DNA from: CAG-791 sp963593905
GTDB lineage: Bacteria > Bacillota > Clostridia > Lachnospirales > Lachnospiraceae
Assembly (NCBI GenBank): GCA_963593905.1
Contig: CAVBBL010000001.1
Span: forward strand, 62,001-126,000
Reading direction: 5' to 3'
Length of the DNA stretch: 64,000 bases
A program made the position numbers and the translations under genes. This document shows, piece by piece, positions 8,578 through 15,752 of this stretch. The notes beneath the pieces were generated by a model that was given only the letters and a program-made list of their open reading frames with translations, had not been told where the DNA came from and ran no database searches. The stretch's first letter is position 1. Each line of letters opens with the position of its first letter.

Positions 8578-8895
8578 GATACCCGGTCATGCTCCGGAGT
8601 GCGGCAGATGTCTCGCACCATGCACTTTGCGCCGTTTTGCGATGATTTGCCTCTTACTTACGGATGGCCGGCCCTTAGCTCGCGATACCCGGTCATGCTC
8701 CGGAGTGCGGCAGATGTCTCGCACCATGCACTTTGCGCCGTTTTGCTATGGTTTGCCTCTCGCTTACGGATGGCCGGCCCTTAACTCGCGATACCCGGTC
8801 ATGCTCCGGAGTGCGGTAGATGTCTCGCACCATGCACTTTGCGCCGTTTTGCTATGGTTTGCCTCTCACTTACGAATGGCCGGCCCTTAACTCGC
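8578..8895. repeat. Three tandem 106-bp units (left arm of cruciform repeat)
   Basis: The units start at 8578, 8684 and 8790 and each is 106 bp long. They start GATACCCGGTCATGCTCCGG and end GGCCCTTARCTCGC. Differences between copies are few (for example GATGATTTG versus CTATGGTTTG). The unit is similar to the reverse complement of the sequence at about 8985-9049, so unit 3 plus that sequence form a large inverted repeat. Open reading frames across the array are by-products of the repeat. Confidence 0.95.
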
Positions 8896-9050
8896 ATCCC
8901 CGCCTGATGCGGGAATGCTCAGACAGGCGGGCCTATCGGACGCGCTCTGAAAGCGCGTCCGATACCATCCTGCGGCTTCGATGCAAACCATGCAAAACTG
9001 GCGCGCAGTGCAAAGGATGCGAGCCATTCTGCCGCACCCCGGAGCATTAG
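8790..9050. repeat. Complete copy of the interspersed cruciform repeat
   Basis: Left arm ATGCTCCGGAGTGCGGCAGA... (from about 8801) pairs with the right arm ending TCTGCCGCACCCCGGAGCAT (to about 9049) with few mismatches over some 55 bp. Between them lie a GC-rich hairpin and a 13-bp stem TATCGGACGCGCT/AGCGCGTCCGATA. In the copy at 1-190 this stem reads TATCGTACGCGCT/AGCGCGTACGATA, a compensatory change on both sides. It contains no transposase and I did not identify a target-site duplication. Confidence 0.8.
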
Positions 9051-9065
9051 GTTGTGATTTTTGAA

Positions 9066-9221
9066 ATGTTTACGAATAACATTGCTTTGAATAAACTGGT
9101 TGTTAATAACAAGGTTAAAAATAATACGGTTATGAATAACGAGGTTGTAAATAACGAGGTTGTAAATTTGAAAACGATTTCACGTTGGCGTGGCTGTTTC
9201 GCTTTCAGGGAAAATTATTAG
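9066..9221 (+). CDS. Possible 51-aa ORF with NNxVx pentapeptide repeats
   Basis: A short ATG-to-TAG frame made of six 15-bp units (9075-9164), translated NNIAL, NKLVV, NNKVK, NNTVM, NNEVV and NNEVV, then a basic tail (NLKTISRWRGCFAFRENY). Asn at the first position and, in most units, Asn and Val at the second and fourth are kept while other positions drift. There is no convincing Shine-Dalgarno and the codon use is AT-rich, so it may be a DNA repeat and not a gene. Confidence 0.25.
   Translation: MFTNNIALNKLVVNNKVKNNTVMNNEVVNNEVVNLKTISRWRGCFAFRENY
9169..9182. promoter_or_regulatory. cre-type / LacI-family operator, upstream copy
   Basis: TGAAAACGATTTCA fits the catabolite-responsive consensus TGWAANCGNTNWCA at every position. 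An identical 14-mer lies at 9528-9541. It sits at the end of the 15-bp repeat array, far from a recognisable promoter. The stretch 9222-9480 that follows is AT-rich and I see no gene in it. Confidence 0.55.
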
Positions 9222-9485
9222 ATGAAAGATTATACATAAAAATGGATGAATAAAATAAATAACATAATTTAGAGAATGAATATGCGAATAGACGATTAAA
9301 CGAAAGGTGGTATTCAAGGGATGGTGTGTTTTTAGGAAGGATATTAGTTATCTTTGCAAAGGATTTCATAACTAGATCAAGAGTGTATGTATCCGATAAA
9401 GAAAAGAAATAAGGCAATAATATACAAAACTGATGTGATAATATTGTTAAAAACAACGAAGATGGCGAAAAGAAGATTAAAAAGG

Positions 9486-9514
9486 TTGACGAAAAATATC
9501 ATTCTATCTATAAT
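9486..9514 (+). promoter_or_regulatory. Sigma-A promoter of the LacI-family regulator
   Basis: TTGACG (9486-9491), a 17-bp spacer, TATAAT (9509-9514). The start point, about 9521, rules out translation from an ATG at 9520 and supports the start at 9592. Confidence 0.88.
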
Positions 9515-9527
9515 CACAGATGTCAGA

Positions 9528-9541
9528 TGAAAACGATTTCA
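9528..9541. promoter_or_regulatory. cre-type / LacI-family operator at the promoter
   Basis: TGAAAACGATTTCA lies just downstream of the predicted transcription start, where a bound repressor would block elongation. It is identical to the site 359 bp upstream. It may bind the LacI-type regulator encoded next to it, CcpA, or both. Confidence 0.7.
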
Positions 9542-9591
9542 AGAAACAGCAAATCGTAAAATCTGAACAGAGAGAACGCGAGGAGGCGTAT

Positions 9592-10614
9592 ATGGGTTCT
9601 GTCATCACGATCAGAGAGGTAGCAAAGGACGCAGGAGTTTCAGTGTCGACGGTTTCCAGGGTTATGAATGGGACGGCCATCGTCAGTGAGGAACTGCGGG
9701 AGAGGGTGATGGACAGTGTCAAGCGGCTGAATTATCGGCCGAATGCAGCAGCCAGAAGCCTTATTACACAGCGAACGGATCTGATCGCTGTCATTGAGGC
9801 GGACATGACCAATACGGTGACTACTACGATTCTCAAGGAGATAGATGATTATTGCACTAAGAATAACAAGGTCATGATGACCTGCGATTACGGCGGCAAT
9901 AATGACAAGGCTATCCTGCTTCTCAACAAACTTTTAGAGAGAAATGTGGATGCAGTGGTTTTCATGGGTATTGTCCTGGACGAGCGCATCATAAAGAAGC
10001 TGGAGGAATTCAGCTGTCCGGTGGTACTGGCTCAGCAGGGACAGGAACTGGGGAAATGCCGTTTTACAACCACCACAGATGACAGCTATCACGCAGAAAA
10101 GGATGTAACTAATTTCCTGATCAGTGAAAATCATCGAAGAATTGCTTTTATCGGCGGTGATTCCAGAGATTATACCAATGAAAAGCTTCGGCTGAAGGGA
10201 TTCCTCGATGCCATGGATGATAATGGATTGGATATTCCCACCACCTACGTGGCACAGACAGAATTTTCCATGGAAGGCGGCAGGAAGGGGATGCAGATGA
10301 TCTATGAAAATAATCTGCAGCTTCCCACAGCAGTGGTTACAGCCAGTGACACCATTGCAGCCGGTGCTATTCGCTATTTAAAGAGTGTAGGGGTTCGGGT
10401 GCCGGAGGATATTTCGGTTTTCGGATTCGATGATTCTGTATCAGAATTATTTGAGATACCGCTTTCCACGGTTCGCAGCTACGACAGAGGCAAGATTATC
10501 TGTGAGCAGCTTTTTGCAGAGGAAAAGGATCCGGAGAAAGAAAAAGAATGGATTTACTATCCATATCGTGTGCTTCGCAGAAGCTCTTCCAGGGCCAGAG
10601 GTGCGGAGGAATAA
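9592..10614 (+). CDS. LacI-family transcriptional regulator
   Basis: Sugar-responsive DNA-binding regulator. The N-terminal helix-turn-helix ITIREVAKDAGVSVSTVSRVMNG (residues 5-27) and the hinge LNYRPNAAARSL are typical. They are followed by a periplasmic-binding-protein-like effector domain with a FGFDDSVSELF segment near the end. It is 340 aa, the normal length. ATG 9592 follows GAGGAGG. It heads the carbohydrate locus up to 17.2 kb and has two perfect operator-like palindromes in its own upstream region, so autoregulation and control of the locus are inferred. The effector is unknown. Confidence 0.92.
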   Translation: MGSVITIREVAKDAGVSVSTVSRVMNGTAIVSEELRERVMDSVKRLNYRPNAAARSLITQRTDLIAVIEADMTNTVTTTILKEIDDYCTKNNKVMMTCDYGGNNDKAILLLNKLLERNVDAVVFMGIVLDERIIKKLEEFSCPVVLAQQGQELGKCRFTTTTDDSYHAEKDVTNFLISENHRRIAFIGGDSRDYTNEKLRLKGFLDAMDDNGLDIPTTYVAQTEFSMEGGRKGMQMIYENNLQLPTAVVTASDTIAAGAIRYLKSVGVRVPEDISVFGFDDSVSELFEIPLSTVRSYDRGKIICEQLFAEEKDPEKEKEWIYYPYRVLRRSSSRARGAEE

Positions 10615-10868
10615 TTTACAGTCATAGAAAATTTTATAGGACATGTTTAAGAGAAAACAGTTAGAAAGTAGTTCAAAAGAAAATAGATAACAACAGATAT
10701 CTGCTGCTTTCCGGATTCGGGTGAACGGACAGGATGACATCCTTTTAGAGAAAGGGAATGCACGACAAGATCATAGAAAGGCAACAGTGCCGTTCGGTGT
10801 CGAAGACGAAAAGTCAGATGATATAGATAGAAAGAAAACATAAAATTGTTTTACAGGAGGGATTTATC

Positions 10869-12236
10869 ATGAGAAAAAACTGGGCAACGAAAGTGATCGC
10901 CTGCGCATCCGCTGCAGCGATGGCTCTGTCTATGACTGCCTGCGTAGGCGTGGCCAGCACCAATTCTGACAGCACGACAGCAGCCAGCACTGCTGCAGAT
11001 GCTGCAGACAGCCAGAATTCTACAGGAAGCGGTGCCACCACCATTTCTCTGTATACCACTATTCCCGGCAAGGATTCTCAGTTCGAGGAGATTGTGGCAG
11101 ACTTCATGGAAGCTAATCCGGACATCACCGTAAATTACATCGCTTATGACAGCAGTGAGAAGCAGAAGTGGATGACCCTGTACGCAGGTGGTCAGGCTCC
11201 CACTGTTTCCATCATGGATGCCATCGACATCAAGGAAAACTCCGAAAATATGCTGGCTTTCTCTGCGGATGATGAAGTGCTCACAGGCATGGACAGCAAG
11301 TACACGGATGTGTTCAAGGGCGAGGACGGCAATGTATACGGCGTTCCGGATTCCGTACAGGCTATGGGCATCATCTATAATAAGACGACCATTGAGAAGG
11401 CGACCGGTGAGGAGTTCGATCCTTCCACCATCAAGAGCATCAGCGATTTAAGAGAGCTTTGCGAGAAGATTCAGGCAGGCGGTGTAGCACCGCTTATGCT
11501 GACCGGCGTTGACTGGTCTCTTGGTTCTCACTTCTTAAGCCAGGTATTCACCGGTGTGAGAGGAGACGCAGATGCACAGCAGACCTTCATTGATGATGTG
11601 AAGGCCGGCAATGTGGACTTAAAGACAGATGATAGCTGGAACAGTGTTATGGATGCCTTTGATCTGTTTGCAGAGTATAACTATAATGCAAAGGATCCGT
11701 TGGTAGGCAATACGGATATTGACGGCCAGGCTATGGCTGACGGCAGCGTAGCAATGTGGTTCATGGGTGACTGGGGCTGGTCCTACATCTCCAGCATTGC
11801 CAAGGACGGCGATGAGTATGGTCTGATGCCTTGCCCGCTGACTGACAACGAGAGTGATGCTATCAATGGTCAGCTGGGTGTATTCCCTGCAAAGGGCTTC
11901 TGCATCGACAGCAGCCAGAGCTCTGAGGCTCAGCAGGAAGCAGGCAAGAAGCTGATTTCCTTCATCATGAAGGACGATGCACAGAAGTTCGCTGATCTTC
12001 TGGAGACAGCTCTTCCTTACTCTGATGTAGAAGTAACTTACTCCAATCCGATGATCGCTTCCGTACAGGACTACGTGGCAGCAGGCAACACCTACAGCAC
12101 TTATGCATTCAGTGCACTTCTTCCTTCTGATTTCTGGTCAGAGAACGGTGCAACCATGCAGCAGTACCTGGCAGGTCAGATGGACAGAGATGCAGCAGCA
12201 GATGCTGTACAGGCATACTGGCAGGCACAGAAGTAG
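10869..12236 (+). CDS. Carbohydrate ABC transporter substrate-binding lipoprotein
   Basis: Extracellular sugar-binding lipoprotein (family 1 solute-binding protein, 455 aa). A basic N-terminus and hydrophobic core end in the lipobox LSMTAC (Cys at about 25), followed by a Ser/Thr/Ala linker and the mature domain. A FMGDWGWSYI segment is typical of the group. It follows the regulator after 254 bp, in which I see a short palindrome GGATGACATCC but no clear promoter, so it may be read from the 9486 promoter. An AGGAGG site is present at 10855-10860. The substrate is inferred from its neighbours to be a small glucoside. Confidence 0.93.
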   Translation: MRKNWATKVIACASAAAMALSMTACVGVASTNSDSTTAASTAADAADSQNSTGSGATTISLYTTIPGKDSQFEEIVADFMEANPDITVNYIAYDSSEKQKWMTLYAGGQAPTVSIMDAIDIKENSENMLAFSADDEVLTGMDSKYTDVFKGEDGNVYGVPDSVQAMGIIYNKTTIEKATGEEFDPSTIKSISDLRELCEKIQAGGVAPLMLTGVDWSLGSHFLSQVFTGVRGDADAQQTFIDDVKAGNVDLKTDDSWNSVMDAFDLFAEYNYNAKDPLVGNTDIDGQAMADGSVAMWFMGDWGWSYISSIAKDGDEYGLMPCPLTDNESDAINGQLGVFPAKGFCIDSSQSSEAQQEAGKKLISFIMKDDAQKFADLLETALPYSDVEVTYSNPMIASVQDYVAAGNTYSTYAFSALLPSDFWSENGATMQQYLAGQMDRDAAADAVQAYWQAQK

Positions 12237-12349
12237 GCTTTCCCGTCCTAATCCAATGACGGTATTTAGCGCAGCTTTTACAAAGTGTTTTATAGAATAG
12301 CGAGCAGAATATCGGATACAGGATAATTAAATATACGGAATGTTTTACA

Positions 12350-12391
12350 GCAGGCGCTGTCGTGCTAAAGCGCGGCAGCGCCCGTTCTATG
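12350..12391 (+). other. Strong intercistronic hairpin
   Basis: The stem GGCGCTGTCGTGCT / AGCGCGGCAGCGCC (two G-U pairs) lies between the binding-protein and permease genes and has no T run. Such hairpins after binding-protein genes often stabilise the upstream mRNA and lower downstream expression; that role is inferred here. Confidence 0.65.
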
Positions 12392-12462
12392 CCAAAACAC
12401 ATAGAATAATCCTTGTTTTTACATGCTTCAGGATAATTTTCAGGAAAAGAAATGAGGTTCTT

Positions 12463-13338
12463 ATGGATAAGAAGAAAAAGGGAATCAAACTCTTTTGCGA
12501 ATTTGTCATTCCCCCGATGCTGATTTGGGCATTGGTCGTGATCATGCCTTTGTTCTATGGCGTATATCTTACTTTTACAAACTGGAATGGTCTTTCTCCC
12601 AACTATGATATGGTGGGAATCCAGAATTATATCGAGATCTTCCAGGATAAGACTTTTATGTCTTCTCTTGGAAAAACCTTTGTGTATGTATTTTTTGTAG
12701 TAGTGCTCAGCAATGTGCTGGGACTGGTGCTGGCTATGCTGCTGACTGCAGGCATCAAGCTGCAGAGCGTATTCAGAACCTGCTTCTTTGCAGCCAATAT
12801 GATCGGCGGTATCATCATGGGCTACATCTGGAATTACATTTTCTCCTTCGCTGTGACAAAGATCGGACAGACCATGGGGTGGGAGGCATTGGAAACCTCC
12901 ATGCTGACCAAGCCGGCTACTGCGTTGATGGCACTGATCATAGTAACAGTTTGGCAGATGGGCGGCTATCTGATGGTTATCTATGTAGCAGGTCTTAATA
13001 ATATCTCCAGTGAGATGCTGGAGGCAGCAGAGATTGACGGTGCTACAGGCTTCCAGCTGTTCCGCTTTGTAAAGCTTCCCATGATTCGTTCCTCCATCAC
13101 GATCTGCACCTTTATGGCAATTTCCAAGGCGTTTATGTCCTTTGACGTAAACCTGTCCCTGACCTCCGGCGGACCTTATAAGTCCACAGAGCTGCTGGCA
13201 TTAAAGATTTACCAGACGGCATTTTCCAACTTTGAGTACGGCAAGGGCCAGGCAGAGGCAGTGGTATTGTTCATCATCGTAGCGATTATTTCTCTGATCC
13301 AGGTGACCAGCTCCAAGAAAAAGGAGGTAAATGGATAA
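12463..13338 (+). CDS. Sugar ABC transporter permease, MalF/UgpA type
   Basis: First of two inner-membrane permeases (291 aa, about six membrane segments). The family EAA loop is visible as EMLEAAEIDGATGFQLFRFVKLP, which docks the ATPase. ATG 12463 is chosen because TGAGG precedes it and the protein then begins MDKKKK. Its stop codon shares one base with the next start, giving translational coupling. Confidence 0.93.
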   Translation: MDKKKKGIKLFCEFVIPPMLIWALVVIMPLFYGVYLTFTNWNGLSPNYDMVGIQNYIEIFQDKTFMSSLGKTFVYVFFVVVLSNVLGLVLAMLLTAGIKLQSVFRTCFFAANMIGGIIMGYIWNYIFSFAVTKIGQTMGWEALETSMLTKPATALMALIIVTVWQMGGYLMVIYVAGLNNISSEMLEAAEIDGATGFQLFRFVKLPMIRSSITICTFMAISKAFMSFDVNLSLTSGGPYKSTELLALKIYQTAFSNFEYGKGQAEAVVLFIIVAIISLIQVTSSKKKEVNG

Positions 13339-14186
13339 TGAAAAAGAGAAGCATGAAACAAAAGAAGAACCTGCGGTGGCTCCTTTTCGTCGTTGTTCTT
13401 CTGCTGGCAATCCTTTTCGTGATGCCTTTCTTCCTGGTGATCTTAAACAGCTTTAAGGAATCCTCGGAATTCGTAGCCAATCCCTTCAGCTTCCCGAGCA
13501 TCGTTCATGTTGAGAACTATGCAACTGCTCTGGAGAAGATGAATTTCGCACAGGCATTCCTGAATTCTATTTTGATCTGCGTCATCGCAACTGTAGTCAG
13601 CTCGGTGCTTAGTGCCATGAACGCCTATGTACTGACTCGCTACAGCAGCTGGAAGATCAACAAGATCGTATATATGATTCTGGTGGCTGCTATGGTTATT
13701 CCCTTCCAGGTAGTCATGATTCCATTGGTTAAGATTTATGGCTCCACACTGGGACTTGCCAATAATATCTGGATCGTAACCTTCTTCCATATTGGACTGA
13801 ATATCCCATTCCCTACCTTCCTTTACTGCGGCTTTATCGGCGGTATTCCGGAGGAGCTTGATGAGGCGGCGCTGATTGACGGTGCTTCTTCGGAGAAGAC
13901 CTTCTTCAGCATTATCTATCCGCTGCTGAAACCCATCACCATCACCTGCGTGGTCTTTACAGCGTTGTCCATCTGGAACGACTACATTCTGGCCAGCACC
14001 TTTCTTTCTGTTAAGGAAGTAAAGACGCTGCCCCTGATGACCTATTCCTTCCTGACCACGCACTCTGCAGATTATGCGCCTATGATGGCAGGTCTGGTAC
14101 TGATGATGCTGCCGGTACTGATTCTGTATCTCATCGGTCAGAAGTACATCATTGAAGGTATCGTAGCAGGAAGCGTGAAGGGCTAG
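13338..14186 (+). CDS. Sugar ABC transporter permease, MalG/UgpE type
   Basis: Second permease (282 aa, about six membrane segments), with the EAA loop EELDEAALIDGASSEKTFFSIIYPLL. It overlaps the previous stop codon by one base. No ATPase gene follows, so the importer must borrow a shared MsmK/UgpC-type ATPase encoded elsewhere, a common arrangement in Firmicutes. Confidence 0.93.
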   Translation: MKKRSMKQKKNLRWLLFVVVLLLAILFVMPFFLVILNSFKESSEFVANPFSFPSIVHVENYATALEKMNFAQAFLNSILICVIATVVSSVLSAMNAYVLTRYSSWKINKIVYMILVAAMVIPFQVVMIPLVKIYGSTLGLANNIWIVTFFHIGLNIPFPTFLYCGFIGGIPEELDEAALIDGASSEKTFFSIIYPLLKPITITCVVFTALSIWNDYILASTFLSVKEVKTLPLMTYSFLTTHSADYAPMMAGLVLMMLPVLILYLIGQKYIIEGIVAGSVKG

Positions 14187-14204
14187 ATAAGAAAAGCTTG
14201 AAGG

Positions 14205-14327
14205 GATAGTTTGAAAGAAGAACTTGAAAGAAAGCCTGAAAGAAAGCTTGAAAGAAAAGCCTGATGAAAGGATACAAGGAAAGCCTGAAAAATACTTGAA
14301 AGAAATGCCTGACGGCATTTCTTTCAG
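14205..14327 (+). repeat. Degenerate TGAAAGAAA repeats ending in a hairpin
   Basis: The gap between the permease and GH1 genes is filled with repeats of CTTGAAAGAAAG / CCTGAAAGAAAG (about 14210-14300), ending in the hairpin TTGAAAGAAATGCC-TGAC-GGCATTTCTTTCAG (14296-14327). The same TTGAAAGAAATG hairpin opens every 140-bp unit at 6091-6509. GGAGAA follows before the GH1 start. Confidence 0.8.
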
Positions 14328-14347
14328 GCTGTACATAGGAGAAAAAC

Positions 14348-15712
14348 ATGGGATTTCGAAAAGATTTTGTTTGGGGCGCGGCGACGGCGTCCTATCAGGT
14401 GGAAGGCGCAGCCTATGAGGACGGCAAAGGCCTGAATATCTGGGACGTCTTCTGCAAAGAACAGGGACACATCTATGAAAATCAAAACGGCGACGTGGCC
14501 TGCGATCAATATCATCGCTTCAAAGAAGATGTGGCACAGATGAAGGAGATGGGTATCAAGGCCTATCGCTTTTCCCTAAGCTGGGCCAGAATTCTGCCAG
14601 AGGGGACAGGGGCGGTCAATGAAAAGGGACTGGCGTATTATGATGCCCTGATCGATGCATTGCTGGCAGAAGGTATAGAGCCTTTTGTTACGCTGTATCA
14701 CTGGGATCTTCCCTATGCCCTGCAGCTGCAGGGGGGATGGAAGAATCCTGCGATTGTGGAGTGGTTTGCCTCCTATGCCGCCATCGTTTCGGAACACTTT
14801 TCCGACCGGGTGACGAAATTCTTTACCATCAATGAGCCGCAATGCGTGGCAGGACTTGGCTATCTGACCGGAGAGCATGCGCCGGGACTGAAGGTAGGCG
14901 CTTATGAATTTTTCCATGTATGGCAGAATCTCCTTAAGGCTCACGGAAGAGCTGTGCAGGAACTGCGCCGTCACGCAAAGTCCCCCATCGAAGTGGGGTG
15001 TGCGCCCTGCAGTGGACTTTACTATCCGCAGAGTGAGAGTAAAGAAGATATCGAAGCAGCCAGAAGAGCGAATTTCATTCTGCCGGATGATAATCTCCAG
15101 GCAGCTGTATGGAATATTGCGCTTTGGTCCGATCCGGTGTTCTTCGGACACTATCCGGAAGAAGCGGTGCGCTATTTTGGAGAGTACATGCCGCCCCTTA
15201 CCGGGGAAGATTGGGAGATCATTTCTCAGCCCCTTGATTTTTATGGACAGAATATGTACAACGCTGTGCCGGTTCAGGCAGATGAAAAGGGAAATCCGGT
15301 GCGGGTAAAGCGTCCTGATGGTTCCGCAAAGACTGCCATCCAGTGGCCTGTGACACCGGCCTGCATGTACTGGGCACCTAAGTTCCTCTATGAGCGTTAT
15401 CAGAAGCCTTTTTACAATACCGAAAACGGCATGTCTTCCCATGACTGGGTATCCTTAGACGGCAAGGTGCATGATGCATCCAGAGTAGACTTTATGCATC
15501 GCTATTTAAAGGAATATCGCAGGGCGGCAGAAGACGGTGTGGATCTGCGGGGCTATTTTGCCTGGAGCAGCCATGACAATTTCGAGTGGTCCTATGGATA
15601 TTCGGAGCGCTTTGGATTGATCTATGTGGACTATGAGACCCAGAAGAGGACCGTGAAGGACTCCGGCTATTTCTATCGGGATGTCATTGCGGCTAACGGA
15701 GAGAACCTGTAA
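14348..15712 (+). CDS. GH1 beta-glucosidase
   Basis: Cytoplasmic retaining beta-glycosidase, 454 aa, full length. The acid/base Glu is E163 (TINEPQ) and the nucleophile is E359 (NTENGM). The C-terminal pocket reads DNFEWSYGYSERFGL; the Glu-Trp there is typical of enzymes acting on unphosphorylated glucosides, in agreement with an ABC importer and not a PTS. The conserved WSLLDNFEW appears as WSSHDNFEW, a small change next to the sugar site. Its partner downstream is a GH13_18 phosphorylase. Confidence 0.94.
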   Translation: MGFRKDFVWGAATASYQVEGAAYEDGKGLNIWDVFCKEQGHIYENQNGDVACDQYHRFKEDVAQMKEMGIKAYRFSLSWARILPEGTGAVNEKGLAYYDALIDALLAEGIEPFVTLYHWDLPYALQLQGGWKNPAIVEWFASYAAIVSEHFSDRVTKFFTINEPQCVAGLGYLTGEHAPGLKVGAYEFFHVWQNLLKAHGRAVQELRRHAKSPIEVGCAPCSGLYYPQSESKEDIEAARRANFILPDDNLQAAVWNIALWSDPVFFGHYPEEAVRYFGEYMPPLTGEDWEIISQPLDFYGQNMYNAVPVQADEKGNPVRVKRPDGSAKTAIQWPVTPACMYWAPKFLYERYQKPFYNTENGMSSHDWVSLDGKVHDASRVDFMHRYLKEYRRAAEDGVDLRGYFAWSSHDNFEWSYGYSERFGLIYVDYETQKRTVKDSGYFYRDVIAANGENL

Positions 15713-15752
15713 GCGTGCAGTTGCAGGTCAGCTGCAGTATAGTGAGGTATTT

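Noticed and set aside
8576..8890. A 104-codon open frame with a threefold internal repeat, and a second frame at 8599
   Set aside because: They are translations of the 106-bp DNA repeat; there is no ribosome site and both strands have similar frames.
8578..8895. CRISPR-like array
   Set aside because: The units are 106-bp tandem copies without distinct spacers and no cas genes lie near.
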